From positions 1 to 37,798 of IMG/VR virus record IMGVR_UViG_3300013116_000044: a DNA stretch of 37,798 nt. One strand, written 5' to 3'. The position numbers were made by a program, and so were the translations under genes. The notes beneath the pieces are model-generated. The model was not told where the DNA came from and did not search any database. It saw only the letters and a program-made list of their open reading frames with translations. Positions 16,501-23,272 of this stretch are shown here, one piece after another. Within the stretch, counting starts at the first letter, position 1; every line of letters begins with the position of its first letter. The DNA is from a virus.

Positions 16501-17089
16501 GTCACGGACACTTGGAGACGCGATCTTGCGTAAATTACCTGTTGCCGAAGAAAGAGTTCCCCCAAAGAGAACTTTCCTTGGTGAAGCGGTTTACAAGCAG
16601 AACCCACTCGGAGTATTTGGAATGATGAATCCAATCTACATCAAAACCACCAAAAACGACTTAGTGGATGAAAAGATCCAAGGACTTCTTTATGGATTCT
16701 CGATGCCTCAAACCAACTGGACAAAGGGCAAGGAGACGGACATGAGAGAGTTCTACAACGCTGATGGAAGGCAAGCCTACGACCGCATGTTGGAACTCAC
16801 CAGTGAACACAAGATCTACGGACGCACCCTTCGCCAATCATTGAAGGCACTGTTCAAATCACCTGCATACAAACAAGCCGAACAGAACTTCCAGCAATTT
16901 GGAGGTGGTGAAGGTGACACCGATCCCCGAGTGCGTCTTGCTAAGAGAGTCATCACAAGGTATCGTAGTGTCGCCAAACGCCTTGTTATTCAAGAGTTTC
17001 CAGAACTGCAACAAACTGTTAAACAGGTGCAACAACGTAACTATCAACTCCGAACCGGACAATCAATAAACCCAATCCCATCCCTCTAA
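13529..17089 (+). CDS. Internal virion protein, large gp16-like
   Basis: This 1186-residue ORF is the largest in the window and fills the T7 gene 16 position between the gp15-like protein and the tail fibre. Residues about 230-450 are strongly predicted coiled coil (ELNQLEKTLERLKKPKSDIK and similar), and the part after about 510 contains SGPPTFVLNAVTPILSRTLQ and FKFIMPFVSTPMNILHFGWR, motifs seen in large ejection/motor proteins of marine podoviruses. T7 gp16 is 1318 residues and carries an N-terminal transglycosylase; none is visible here. The function as an ejected inner-membrane channel component is inferred. Confidence 0.82.
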   Translation: MSEPCYTGGPEALINNANALEALLGADKFSKIRDVVNGITKNLEEELPTLTEDNLKEVFATMRARETATGGNPEIYKSALQNITLKNPDGTRADDVFEAIRSVMLHQHVYTQGMQVSTNKMIGLAEQITNAKSKGLSAKEVEGLEVQFISAQAQLRNYMAHRSSIGSGLSFAFSQRRKSNVVNATEALDGYVESFTKNYKDAFEGEEFLQGVERNSKTKKILERQIKDLAEDADISPHVQAAKDAVTETQADLDNYLKTREAGEAGAKKKKTEVDQTEVDLQAKVKAATDDVTQLTRLKDLQDKVKVEEMDTSSLQAEIDSLKPAGGKSHSTLQRQLAKLKKDGAAPEEIEDLTKQVKEARTAKDKRDGLQKRLANLKNNNKEISKVEAEIEKLQGKVDKIKELNQLEKTLERLKKPKSDIKKTKEEIEKIKKAREEEARRRIEASEITTEAQYKKFINQTLGARDAKTLAKRLTFADKMGKAEESVRHAANMSEKTGFHKTLDMGLQWFTGSLLSGPPTFVLNAVTPILSRTLQQLELATGALMTGNMPLFKASLDMHNLFYGTRDAFKMGNASLQMDKDALLGGQRMFDEGDDFGAFASANFKNVFLSNEPMSKVMDTINFLTRLPNRINGSVDSFNKTMATMKYLRTHFTADAIAKKIPHGEVEEYVRKNVQKMFNKDGSLYSEARMMKAAVKQANDEGLSRSSDEATIKFQQRVAEIIEGRLKELGPDKTNADTLSRTAEKFARESTFTDEPGKFTQLIKQGLNHMPVFKFIMPFVSTPMNILHFGWRRTLPGAMIDGMIPVLKKTKEARMKEWAELTPMEQAASRGRYATAVASTGAMIYFASQHGDRITGGGPRNQKERKALMATGWQPYSFVMKGEDGSKTYVSYERVDPLATMIGLIADAAEFTKMNPDDSESFAELFSALSFTVAENMTDKSFLRGINNILNITQEPDIYIPKTFKDITSAMAVPMFIDKIKNVDGEQMIRESRTLGDAILRKLPVAEERVPPKRTFLGEAVYKQNPLGVFGMMNPIYIKTTKNDLVDEKIQGLLYGFSMPQTNWTKGKETDMREFYNADGRQAYDRMLELTSEHKIYGRTLRQSLKALFKSPAYKQAEQNFQQFGGGEGDTDPRVRLAKRVITRYRSVAKRLVIQEFPELQQTVKQVQQRNYQLRTGQSINPIPSL

Positions 17090-17095
17090 AACATC

Positions 17096-18187
17096 ATGGC
17101 TTTAACAACAACAACCGCCCTGTCATATTATCAGCTAGAAAGTGCAGACCGCACCGAGTGGACTAACCCTATTACCTTCTCCCTAGAAGCCTTAAGTGCT
17201 GACGATATTGAAGTGTGTGTTATCAACTCATCAGCGGCTGAAGGATTTCAAAAGCTGACACTTATCAAAGACACGGATTACACACTGAACTTTGCTAATA
17301 AGACTGTAACATGCACTTCAACAAACTGGAGTGATCTTAGCAAAATCAACAACCACTCAGCGAACCAAATCCGAGTCTTCCGCGCAACCTCAACAACCGA
17401 ACTCGTTGATTTCACCAATGGTGCAGTGTTGAACGCAGAAGATCTTAATCTTGCCTATAAGCAAAACCTGTTTGCCACGCAGGAAATGAATGAAGACGCT
17501 GGGCATACGCGAGGTGGAATACAGAGTGTTGGTTCAAACGCATTGTCAGATGACGCAGTTACAACAGCAAAGATTCAAAACAATGCCGTGGTTTCCGACA
17601 AGATTGCCAATGATGCGGTTATTTCAGCAAAGATTCCGACCAATGCCATCACGACACCAAAACTCGCAGCAGGTTCAGTAACAACAGAAAAACTTGAAAC
17701 AGAGGCAGTTACAGCAAACGAACTGGAAAACCTTGCAGTCATCACAGCAAAGATCGCCAACGATGCTGTAACCTACGATAAAGTCGCCCCTGCGAGTAAA
17801 GCCCAAATGGAAGGACAAAGTGCTGCCGGCGTGGTGACTCCTGATGTGCTTAAGAATAGTCCGTTCTCGCCAAGAGCTTATGGTGTTATTCAGTATGACG
17901 CAACCGGAGCGGATAGCTTGGAGGCTGGGTCGTATAATGTAGACGTTACTGCAACCGAAGCAGAGGCCAACGCAAACAAAACTCGAAAGATTTATTTTGA
18001 TACAGACCTATTCGATACTAACTACACAGTTGTAACGACAATGCAAGGAGCCAGCGGGATGGACGGACGTAACTTCATTAAACAGAAAGAGGTTGGATAT
18101 TTTGTAATCGAGTCCGACAATGTTGCTCACGCAACAAACCGTAAGATTAACTTCGTGGTCTTCGGAAGCACCTACCCGAATCCTTAA
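17096..18187 (+). CDS. Tail fibre protein, T7 gp17 N-terminal-like
   Basis: The 363-residue product has a T7 gp17-type attachment domain at about 1-145 (typical elements: FSLEALSADDIEV, then the TDYTLNFANKTVTCT and NAEDLNLAYKQNLFATQEM segments). Residues about 148-245 consist of repeated units of the type AVTTAKIQNNAV / AVISAKIPTNAI / AVITAKIANDAV, which form the trimeric shaft in such fibres. The C-terminal 110 residues would be the distal domain. It is shorter than T7 gp17 (553), so receptor recognition may be shared with the second appendage gene at 36859-37752. Confidence 0.9.
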   Translation: MALTTTTALSYYQLESADRTEWTNPITFSLEALSADDIEVCVINSSAAEGFQKLTLIKDTDYTLNFANKTVTCTSTNWSDLSKINNHSANQIRVFRATSTTELVDFTNGAVLNAEDLNLAYKQNLFATQEMNEDAGHTRGGIQSVGSNALSDDAVTTAKIQNNAVVSDKIANDAVISAKIPTNAITTPKLAAGSVTTEKLETEAVTANELENLAVITAKIANDAVTYDKVAPASKAQMEGQSAAGVVTPDVLKNSPFSPRAYGVIQYDATGADSLEAGSYNVDVTATEAEANANKTRKIYFDTDLFDTNYTVVTTMQGASGMDGRNFIKQKEVGYFVIESDNVAHATNRKINFVVFGSTYPNP

Positions 18188-18193
18188 TAATCC

Positions 18194-18349
18194 ATGAACC
18201 CAAATCTTAACACACCTATGATCGGGGTCACCGGATTGATCGCTAACATAACCCTTGAACAAGTGAACACATTAGTCGCTATCGCCGTAGGATTAACCAC
18301 CTTAACATACATGGTGATTAAGATTTACCACGCCCTAAGAAAACGATGA
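18194..18349 (+). CDS. Holin candidate, 51 aa, T7 gp17.5 position
   Basis: The 51-codon ORF begins at ATG 18194 (a second ATG at 18218 is possible) and encodes one transmembrane helix at about residues 23-42 (NTLVAIAVGLTTLTYMVIKI) with a basic C-terminus (HALRKR). It lies between tail fibre and small terminase, exactly where T7 places its holin gp17.5, and its stop overlaps the terminase start (ATGA). Small size, single helix and context make holin the best call; the alternative is a non-lytic membrane protein. Confidence 0.75.
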   Translation: MNPNLNTPMIGVTGLIANITLEQVNTLVAIAVGLTTLTYMVIKIYHALRKR

Positions 18350-18576
18350 AAGAAGAATCCCGTAGCATTAAAATGGAGGGTCTCCAGGATCTCTTGATTG
18401 ACACCTTCATCGACCGTATCCAAAGCGGAGACGACACCCCTGCTCTCTTAAACGCTGCCCGACAGCTACTTAAAGACAATAACATCAGCGCAGCAGTCAC
18501 CAAGGGATCACCTATGGAAAACCTCGTTAACATCCTTCCCTTTGACGATCCGACTGATCAAGTAGTCAACGAATGA
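18346..18576 (+). CDS. Terminase small subunit, T7 gp18-like
   Basis: The 76-residue acidic helical protein contains LLIDTFIDRIQSGDDTPALL and NAARQLLKDNNISA, the recurring core of small terminases in T7-like phages (T7 gp18 is 89 residues). Small terminase recognises phage DNA and regulates the large subunit. Start and stop each overlap neighbours by four bases (18346-18349 and 18573-18576), forming a holin-terS-terL coupled set. Confidence 0.88.
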   Translation: MKEESRSIKMEGLQDLLIDTFIDRIQSGDDTPALLNAARQLLKDNNISAAVTKGSPMENLVNILPFDDPTDQVVNE

Positions 18577-20246
18577 GCGACCTTCCGAAAAAACTCCAAG
18601 ACTTCCGAAACTTTCTTTGGATGACTTGGAACCACCTTGCACTTCCTGCACCTACTCCTATCCAATACGAGATAGCCGAGTGGATGCAGAACGGTCCACG
18701 CCGAGGGGTGATCCAAGGATTCCGAGGTGTAGGTAAGTCATGGATTTGTTCAGCCTTCGTCGTTCATCAACTCCTCCTTGATCCACAGAAGAACATCCTG
18801 GTGGTCTCCGCATCCAAGAACCGCGCCGATGACTTCTCGACGTTCACCCTCCGACTCATTCACGAGATGGAGATCCTTGGACACCTAAAGCCCAACGACA
18901 AGCAACGCTTCTCCAAGATCTCCTTTGATGTTGGCCCAGCGCAAGCCTCACACGCACCCAGCGTCAAGTCCCTCGGTATAACATCACAGCTTACTGGTAG
19001 CCGTGCAGACATCATTGTGGCTGATGACGTGGAAGTCCCCAACAACTCCGCAACTCAATCCATGCGGGATAAGCTCTCGGAACAGGTCAAGGAGTTTGAA
19101 GCTATCCTTAAGCCCAACGATGACAGTCGAATCCTGTTCCTTGGGACTCCACAGTGCGAGGACAGTATCTACAACAAGATGCTCGAAAGGGACTACGAGA
19201 CTCGCATTTGGCCGGCGAAGAAGATCGGTGTGGAGAAGTCCGAGAAGATCTACCGAGGTAACATAGCGTCCTCGTGCATCGATGATGACCTTATCGGAAG
19301 CCCCACAGAACCCACACGATTCTCTGAGATTGACCTAGCAGAGCGTGAAGCTTCCTACGGTAAATCAGGGTTCGCCATGCAGTTCATGTTGGACCCCAAG
19401 CTGTCCGACTTGGATCGTTATCCATTGAAGATCAATGACTTAATAGTCATGGACATTGATGACACCACGGCTCCCGAAAAGCTGGTCTGGGCGCAATCAC
19501 CAGAGAACGCTTGGGATGCCTCCGTGCCGAACGTAGGGTTCACAGGGGATCGCTTCTTTCGCCCCATGAAGGTCATCGGTGATAACATCCCCTTCACTGG
19601 TAGTGTGTTAGCTATTGACCCATCGGGACGAGGCAAGGACGAAACCTCATGGGCAGTCGTAAAGATGCTCAACGGGTATCTCTATGTGACCGATGCCGGC
19701 GGTATGCAAGGGGGATACGATGAGACCGTCTTAAAGGTTCTCACGATGAAGGCCAAGATGAACAACGTGAATGTGATTGTTGTCGAAAGCAACTTCGGTG
19801 ACGGCATGTTCGTAGAGATCCTAAAGCCCTATCTCTCAAAGATTTATCCCGTAACCGTCGAAGAGGTTCGGCATAACATCCAGAAGGAGAAGCGCATCGT
19901 AGACACCCTGGAACCCGTGATGAACCAACACAAGCTGGTCATCGACCCCAAGGTCATCAGGAACGACTACGACACCGCCCAGAAGTATCCTATCGAGACC
20001 CAACTAAAATACCAGTTGATGTTCCAGATGTCTCGCCTGACACGAGAAAAGGGGGCGTTAACACACGATGACAGGCTTGACGCACTATCTATGGGAGTGG
20101 CATACTGGGTCGAACAGATGGCCCAAGATGCCGACATCAAGATCTCTGAACGAAAAGAGGAGGACATCCAAAGACAACTCCAGAAGTTCACGGATTCCTA
20201 CTACAAGATTAACGCTAACCAAGCACCCTCAACCACATGGATATAA
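18573..20246 (+). CDS. Terminase large subunit, T7 gp19-like
   Basis: The 557-residue protein has a Walker A motif GFRGVGKS (residues 49-56, Lys55), a Walker B-like IIVADD (147-152), and a nuclease-domain aspartate in VLAIDPSGRGKDETS (Asp349), the standard ATPase-plus-RNase-H-like nuclease arrangement. It pumps DNA into the procapsid and cuts concatemers. Length is close to T7 gp19 (586). The last ten bases overlap the amidase gene. Confidence 0.97.
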   Translation: MSDLPKKLQDFRNFLWMTWNHLALPAPTPIQYEIAEWMQNGPRRGVIQGFRGVGKSWICSAFVVHQLLLDPQKNILVVSASKNRADDFSTFTLRLIHEMEILGHLKPNDKQRFSKISFDVGPAQASHAPSVKSLGITSQLTGSRADIIVADDVEVPNNSATQSMRDKLSEQVKEFEAILKPNDDSRILFLGTPQCEDSIYNKMLERDYETRIWPAKKIGVEKSEKIYRGNIASSCIDDDLIGSPTEPTRFSEIDLAEREASYGKSGFAMQFMLDPKLSDLDRYPLKINDLIVMDIDDTTAPEKLVWAQSPENAWDASVPNVGFTGDRFFRPMKVIGDNIPFTGSVLAIDPSGRGKDETSWAVVKMLNGYLYVTDAGGMQGGYDETVLKVLTMKAKMNNVNVIVVESNFGDGMFVEILKPYLSKIYPVTVEEVRHNIQKEKRIVDTLEPVMNQHKLVIDPKVIRNDYDTAQKYPIETQLKYQLMFQMSRLTREKGALTHDDRLDALSMGVAYWVEQMAQDADIKISERKEEDIQRQLQKFTDSYYKINANQAPSTTWI

Positions 20247-20944
20247 AAGACCAACTAACGGAGGCAATACGGCTTCTTGAAGGAATACGCTCTAGGATCG
20301 ATTCTGAGAGCCTTTTGGATAATTCTGGAGGTCACACTCCAAAAATCTCTAAAAGCGCACAGGAACGCAACCTCGTGCTCGCAGTGGGGCATTCTAGGGA
20401 GCTTGATGCGGGTGCTGTGGCTTACGACAGAGAAACCTACGAATGGCACTACAACACAAAGCTCGCCAAAAAGATCAAGGAATACCTTCCAAGCCACATC
20501 AATACAACCATCATCAACAGCTACGAAGGGGACTCCTACACCGAGTCAATGCGATGGCTCAAAAGAACCGTAGACCCCCTCAATGCTGACCTCCTTTGTG
20601 AACTCCACTTCAATAGCTTCAGCAACCCCTCCGTAAGCGGCCACGAGATGCTTTACTGGCACTCCTCATCGAAAGGCTTAATAGCCGCATCCAACATCAA
20701 CGATGCCATGAACGAGGACTTCCCAGGGAACACCGACCGAGGAGTCAAAGGGGTAACACACGGTGAACGCGGTGCGGGATTCCTGTATGGACCCAAGGCT
20801 CCGTGCGTGATCATTGAGCCGTTCTTTGGGTCAAACCCCGATGAATGGAAAGCTTTCGGGGAGACCGAATCTACCTTTAACACCCTTGCAAAAACACTTG
20901 CACGGGGAATCTCTATAACACTCTCTTACTCAAAGCCTTACTAA
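20237..20944 (+). CDS. N-acetylmuramoyl-L-alanine amidase (Amidase_3 type endolysin)
   Basis: The 235-residue protein carries the zinc-amidase pattern: His52 in LAVGHSRELDAGA, a glutamate at 66 or 69, His124 in LLCELHFNS, and catalytic Glu194 in CVIIEPFFGSN. This enzyme cleaves the bond between N-acetylmuramic acid and L-alanine of peptidoglycan during lysis. The first ~45 residues form an amphipathic helix and linker rather than a signal peptide, so export would rely on a holin. T7's lysozyme gp3.5 is an unrelated-fold amidase in the early region; here the lytic enzyme sits after the terminase instead. Confidence 0.9.
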   Translation: MDIKDQLTEAIRLLEGIRSRIDSESLLDNSGGHTPKISKSAQERNLVLAVGHSRELDAGAVAYDRETYEWHYNTKLAKKIKEYLPSHINTTIINSYEGDSYTESMRWLKRTVDPLNADLLCELHFNSFSNPSVSGHEMLYWHSSSKGLIAASNINDAMNEDFPGNTDRGVKGVTHGERGAGFLYGPKAPCVIIEPFFGSNPDEWKAFGETESTFNTLAKTLARGISITLSYSKPY

Positions 20945-21156
20945 TAACACCCATAATAGGGAGGAAAGAAATAGCCCCTATCTTAAAGATTCTCTCTGAG
21001 ATAAAGGAGGAGAAGGATAAAAATAACAATCCCCTCTTAAAGATGTCTCTGAGATTTATTTATTATTTATTATCCTTATTATTATCCAATCTTAGAGATG
21101 TCTCTAAGACAGCTTAAAGAAGGAGGAGAAAGAGAGAGACACCTTTGTAGTGTTCA
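20945..21156. promoter_or_regulatory. Junction region between late and early genes, AT-rich with repeats
   Basis: There is no ORF in these 212 bases. The region holds three copies of a near-palindromic ~18-bp repeat, a very AT-rich core (TTTATTTATTATTTATTATC and following), three GGATAA/TTATCC hexamers, and two purine tracts (AAGGAGGAGAAGG; GAAGGAGGAGAAAG). It lies between the lysis/packaging genes and the first early gene, the place where T7 has its genome ends and early promoters. An operator cluster, an origin, or the packaging junction are all possible; the sequence alone does not decide. Confidence 0.5.
20982..21108. repeat. Three copies of an 18-19 bp near-palindrome
   Basis: Copies are at 20982-21000 (CTTAAAGATTCTCTCTGAG), 21036-21053 (CTTAAAGATGTCTCTGAG) and 21091-21108 (CTTAGAGATGTCTCTAAG). 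The third is a perfect inverted repeat of eight bases each side of a TG centre; the others are imperfect. A half-copy CTTAAAGAAGG follows at 21113. Spacing is about 54-55 bases. This looks like a binding site for a dimeric regulator or replication protein. Confidence 0.75.
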
Positions 21157-21450
21157 ATGCAACGTAACTCCAACATCCCAGAGTCAGCTAAGGATCGCCT
21201 TGATCTAGCCTTAAGTATCCTTAACGAACACTTCGATGATGTCCTGGTGGCTGTGAATCACAGGGAGACTAGTAACATCCATGTGGAGTCCCCAACGCCT
21301 TATGCTGCCCTCGGGATGCTTCCGACTGTCCAAGGGAAGCTAAGGGAGTCTGTAGGACGCAACGAGTTGGCTCAGAGCATGCGTGAAGATGGAGGAGATT
21401 ATGGATTGTTATTTGAAGAAGAAGACAACAGTGAAGAGGAGCCGGAATAG
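21157..21450 (+). CDS. Hypothetical early protein, 97 aa
   Basis: An acidic, soluble protein with a helical N-terminal half (SAKDRLDLALSILNEHFDDV) and a highly acidic tail (EEEDNSEEEPE). I recognise no domain. It is the first gene after the late/early junction, followed by about 450 bases without a convincing gene, which would make it a candidate for immediate-early expression. The acidic tail is reminiscent of small phage inhibitors or DNA mimics but that is only a resemblance in charge. Confidence 0.6.
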   Translation: MQRNSNIPESAKDRLDLALSILNEHFDDVLVAVNHRETSNIHVESPTPYAALGMLPTVQGKLRESVGRNELAQSMREDGGDYGLLFEEEDNSEEEPE

Positions 21451-21902
21451 TTTTGTTACAAAAATCTGAAGGGGTATATATCGGTAGCGCGGTCGCGGTT
21501 CCCCCCGTTGCCCTCCCAGTAATGACATTGTGACTACCGATTGACGCGCTTTTTGATAGGGGGGGTCTATCGCTGGGGAATGCTAGCGTGAGTGATTAAG
21601 AGAGAGGTAATTGTAACGACATTAAGAAAGTCTTTTCATGTGATCGGATGCCATGAGGGGAGTGTTATTGACCAAGGGGACCCCACAATCGGAATTGTCG
21701 CTTTGCCAGGTTTTTGTGCATTTCCGCTTGTTTTTGTCGTGTCACCCCTTTTTTCTTTTGCTCTTAACACACTTAAAGCCAACGCCTTAAGTCTACCTGT
21801 CATACAATTCGTGTAAAAACACTCTTGAAACTTTTTTAATGCCGTGCAAATCTCTTTGAGGCTCATTTTTTGAGACCGACAAACAAAAACCATTAAACAA
21901 AA
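21451..21902. other. 452-bp gene-poor region with inverted repeats
   Basis: No convincing gene lies here. It holds an 8-bp inverted repeat ATCGGTAG (21480-21487) / CTACCGAT (21534-21541) around a GC-rich core with a C-run and a following G-run (GATAGGGGGGGTCTATC near 21555), a hairpin GTGTAAAAACAC near 21814, and T-rich stretches before the next gene. Short ORFs exist on both strands (+21592-21816, -21636-21893) but neither has a recognisable product. Possible roles include promoters for the early block, the packaging site, or a lysis-lysogeny control region. Confidence 0.4.
21453..21480 (+). promoter_or_regulatory. Weak sigma70-like promoter candidate
   Basis: TTGTTA (21453-21458) and TATATA (21475-21480) are separated by 16 bases. 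Each hexamer matches four of six positions of the bacterial consensus. The location ahead of the early block suits a host-polymerase promoter, but matches this weak occur by chance in AT-rich DNA. Confidence 0.25.
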
Positions 21903-22229
21903 ATGAAAAACGAAGGAACGGAAAAGCTTATTGAGTCAGTATATCAGAGCGTTCTCGAATGTGGTGAGGTTGCCACCAAGGAAGACGTCATCGGCATTGC
22001 CGTTGAACTGGAGCAGGAGGAAGGCATCGAGTTTGAATCGAGCGACATCGTAATAGCCTTCTACGAGGGCAACGATGCTGGCATCGATGCGTTCGTCGAG
22101 AATGCAGAAGGCACCCCTGACAGTGAATGGGATGCTGACAGCAAGGCGGACTACATTTCCGACATGGAAGCCCAGCGGCCATCTAAGCTTCGCAAGCAGT
22201 CACTCACAGATGCTCTCGCCAGCTTTTAA
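21903..22229 (+). CDS. Hypothetical acidic early protein, 108 aa
   Basis: Translation gives a very acidic soluble protein (e.g. VELEQEEGIEFESSDIVIAF) with no membrane segment and a short basic C-terminus (SKLRKQSLTDALASF). I recognise no family. An A-rich leader without Shine-Dalgarno precedes the ATG. Base composition fits the phage core genes, and the next gene follows after 26 bases with the same leader style. Early position and strong negative charge allow a host-takeover role, which is speculation. Confidence 0.65.
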   Translation: MKNEGTEKLIESVYQSVLECGEVATKEDVIGIAVELEQEEGIEFESSDIVIAFYEGNDAGIDAFVENAEGTPDSEWDADSKADYISDMEAQRPSKLRKQSLTDALASF

Positions 22230-22255
22230 TCCTGAAAAAAAAGAACAATTAAAAC

Positions 22256-22489
22256 ATGAAAACAAAAATACTGAGTCATCCAAAGGTTTCCAAGGGAGAT
22301 GTCGATGATGTCCTGTGGCAAGAATACGACGGGTGGGGGACGACCCTCCGAGAGATGGCTAGACCGTCTTGGTGGGTTAATCTGGAGGGCGGGTTTAACC
22401 ACAACGGAACGTCATGCATCCACGCTAAGAGTTTATCCATCTTGCTGGACATACTCAATAACGAGGTGACTGAGGGAAAACCGTACTAG
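22256..22489 (+). CDS. Hypothetical protein, 77 aa
   Basis: A tryptophan-rich soluble protein (WQEYDGWGTTLREMARPSWW) without recognised domain. The ATG follows CAATTAAAAC, the same leader ending seen before 22567. Its TAG stop is immediately followed by the structured leader of the next gene; the stop codon itself lies in a small CTAGG/CCTAG inverted repeat. Function unknown. Confidence 0.6.
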   Translation: MKTKILSHPKVSKGDVDDVLWQEYDGWGTTLREMARPSWWVNLEGGFNHNGTSCIHAKSLSILLDILNNEVTEGKPY

Positions 22490-22490
22490 G

Positions 22491-22566
22491 GTGTTAATTC
22501 CTAGCAGCCCTCTCGATTGTTGCGGGGGCTGCAATGGAGTAAACAACAAAAGCTCCCATTAAAACG
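22491..22566 (+). ncRNA. Structured leader A (candidate cis-regulatory RNA)
   Basis: The leader contains GTGTTAATTCC, then stem 1 (22504-22512 with 22524-22532, nine pairs including one G-T, 11-base loop), then stem 2 (GGAG 22536-22539 with CTCC 22553-22556), then CATTAAAACG and the ATG at 22567. The same order of elements with different stem bases occurs at 23196-23272. No T-run follows stem 1, so it does not look like a simple terminator. Not assignable to any riboswitch I know. Confidence 0.45.
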
Positions 22567-22938
22567 ATGAAAACAAAAACAAAACAACAAGCAAAGCCAC
22601 AAGCCACCCTCTCCGCTCCTATTCAAAAGGCAGCGGAGGAAACCCCAAAAACAGCACAGAGGCGGCTAGGTTTGAACAAGGGCAAAGTGAGGCTTTGGAT
22701 TGAAGGGAAGCTCTTATCAGATTCCAATTGGAAGCGCGGCGATGCGTTTGATGTTATTTGGTTGGATGGCGTTTTGCGCTATGTCAAAAACCCTAACGGA
22801 TCTCGTAAAGTCGCCGGAACGGAAGCGCGTCCGATTATTGATACCAATACCGACAAGCTCACTACTACGCTCCACGCGACCACGGGGGAAAAGGTATCGC
22901 TCACTGTCACTTCCAGTTCAATCACAATTCAGAAGTAG
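22567..22938 (+). CDS. Hypothetical protein, possible SymE/AbrB-like small domain
   Basis: The 123-residue protein has a basic, low-complexity N-terminus (residues 1-30) and a compact domain with RRLGLNKGKVRLWIEGKLL, a GDAFDVIW strand, KVAGTEARPIIDTN and a C-terminal VSLTVTSSSITIQK. The order LNKGK-RLWIEG ... PIID ... V-V-x-I-x-I resembles small bacterial proteins that I associate with SymE-like swapped-hairpin beta folds found near DNA methyltransferases. This is a tentative similarity from memory. It is preceded by structured leader A. Confidence 0.6.
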   Translation: MKTKTKQQAKPQATLSAPIQKAAEETPKTAQRRLGLNKGKVRLWIEGKLLSDSNWKRGDAFDVIWLDGVLRYVKNPNGSRKVAGTEARPIIDTNTDKLTTTLHATTGEKVSLTVTSSSITIQK

Positions 22939-22942
22939 AGAC

Positions 22943-23194
22943 ATGACACAAAAAGAAGCACAACAAGCCATCATGAAAATGCACTACGGTATGAAGGACG
23001 TGCAAGCTCTCCTAACGCATCGCAATCATTCAGGATTAACCACCTTGGAACGTTACAAGGCCGGCGAGATTGACAATCCTTCCGGATATTTGATGGAGAT
23101 CTCTCGAGAGGTAATAAAAGTGAACTCAATTAGAGACATCACGCGCCGGAATGAAGCAATCGCAAACGCACTAAACTATCTACACACTAATTAG
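22943..23194 (+). CDS. Hypothetical protein, 83 aa
   Basis: I start at ATG 22943, four bases after the previous stop; a longer open frame from 22700 would overlap the upstream gene by 239 bases. The product is helical and moderately basic (MTQKEAQQAIMKMHYGMKDV, then TLERYKAGEIDNPSGYLMEI). A small DNA-binding protein is possible from its helical character, but no helix-turn-helix is clear. Its stop codon lies within a perfect 18-bp palindrome. Confidence 0.6.
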   Translation: MTQKEAQQAIMKMHYGMKDVQALLTHRNHSGLTTLERYKAGEIDNPSGYLMEISREVIKVNSIRDITRRNEAIANALNYLHTN

Positions 23195-23199
23195 TGTGT
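23182..23199. repeat. Perfect 18-bp palindrome
   Basis: ACACACTAATTAGTGTGT reads the same on both strands and spans the stop codon of the 83-residue gene (23192-23194). It could be an operator for a dimeric regulator or part of the leader RNA of the next gene. It partly overlaps the GTGTTAGTTCC element of leader B. Confidence 0.8.
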
Positions 23200-23272
23200 T
23201 AGTTCCCTTCAATCCCTCGTTGCGTGTGTCGTGGCGGGGGATTTTGGGGAGTTAATAGACTCCTGTTGAAAC
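23196..23272 (+). ncRNA. Structured leader B (candidate cis-regulatory RNA)
   Basis: Elements match leader A in order: GTGTTAGTTCCC, stem 1 (23210-23218 with about 23236-23243, loop 17 bases), stem 2 (GGAGT 23248-23252 with ACTCC 23259-23263), then TGTTGAAAC and the ATG at 23273. The CCCTC/GGGGG part of stem 1 is kept while the outer pairs differ (GCAG/CTGC in A, AAT/ATT in B), which is what a conserved structure would show. Confidence 0.45.

Noticed and set aside
18890-19120. Reverse complements of the TCGTTGGGC word in the terminase gene
   Set aside because: Two copies only, both encoding the same K-P-N-D peptide in the same codon register, so protein coding explains them.
21592-21816. 74-codon plus-strand ORF in the gene-poor region
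   Set aside because: GTG start without context, hydrophobic but irregular product, and overlap with the opposite ORF; composition looks non-coding.
21636-21893. 85-codon ORF on the minus strand in the gene-poor region, a possible divergent repressor
   Set aside because: No helix-turn-helix or recognisable family, no supporting promoter, and it would be the only minus-strand gene. Left as unproven rather than annotated.
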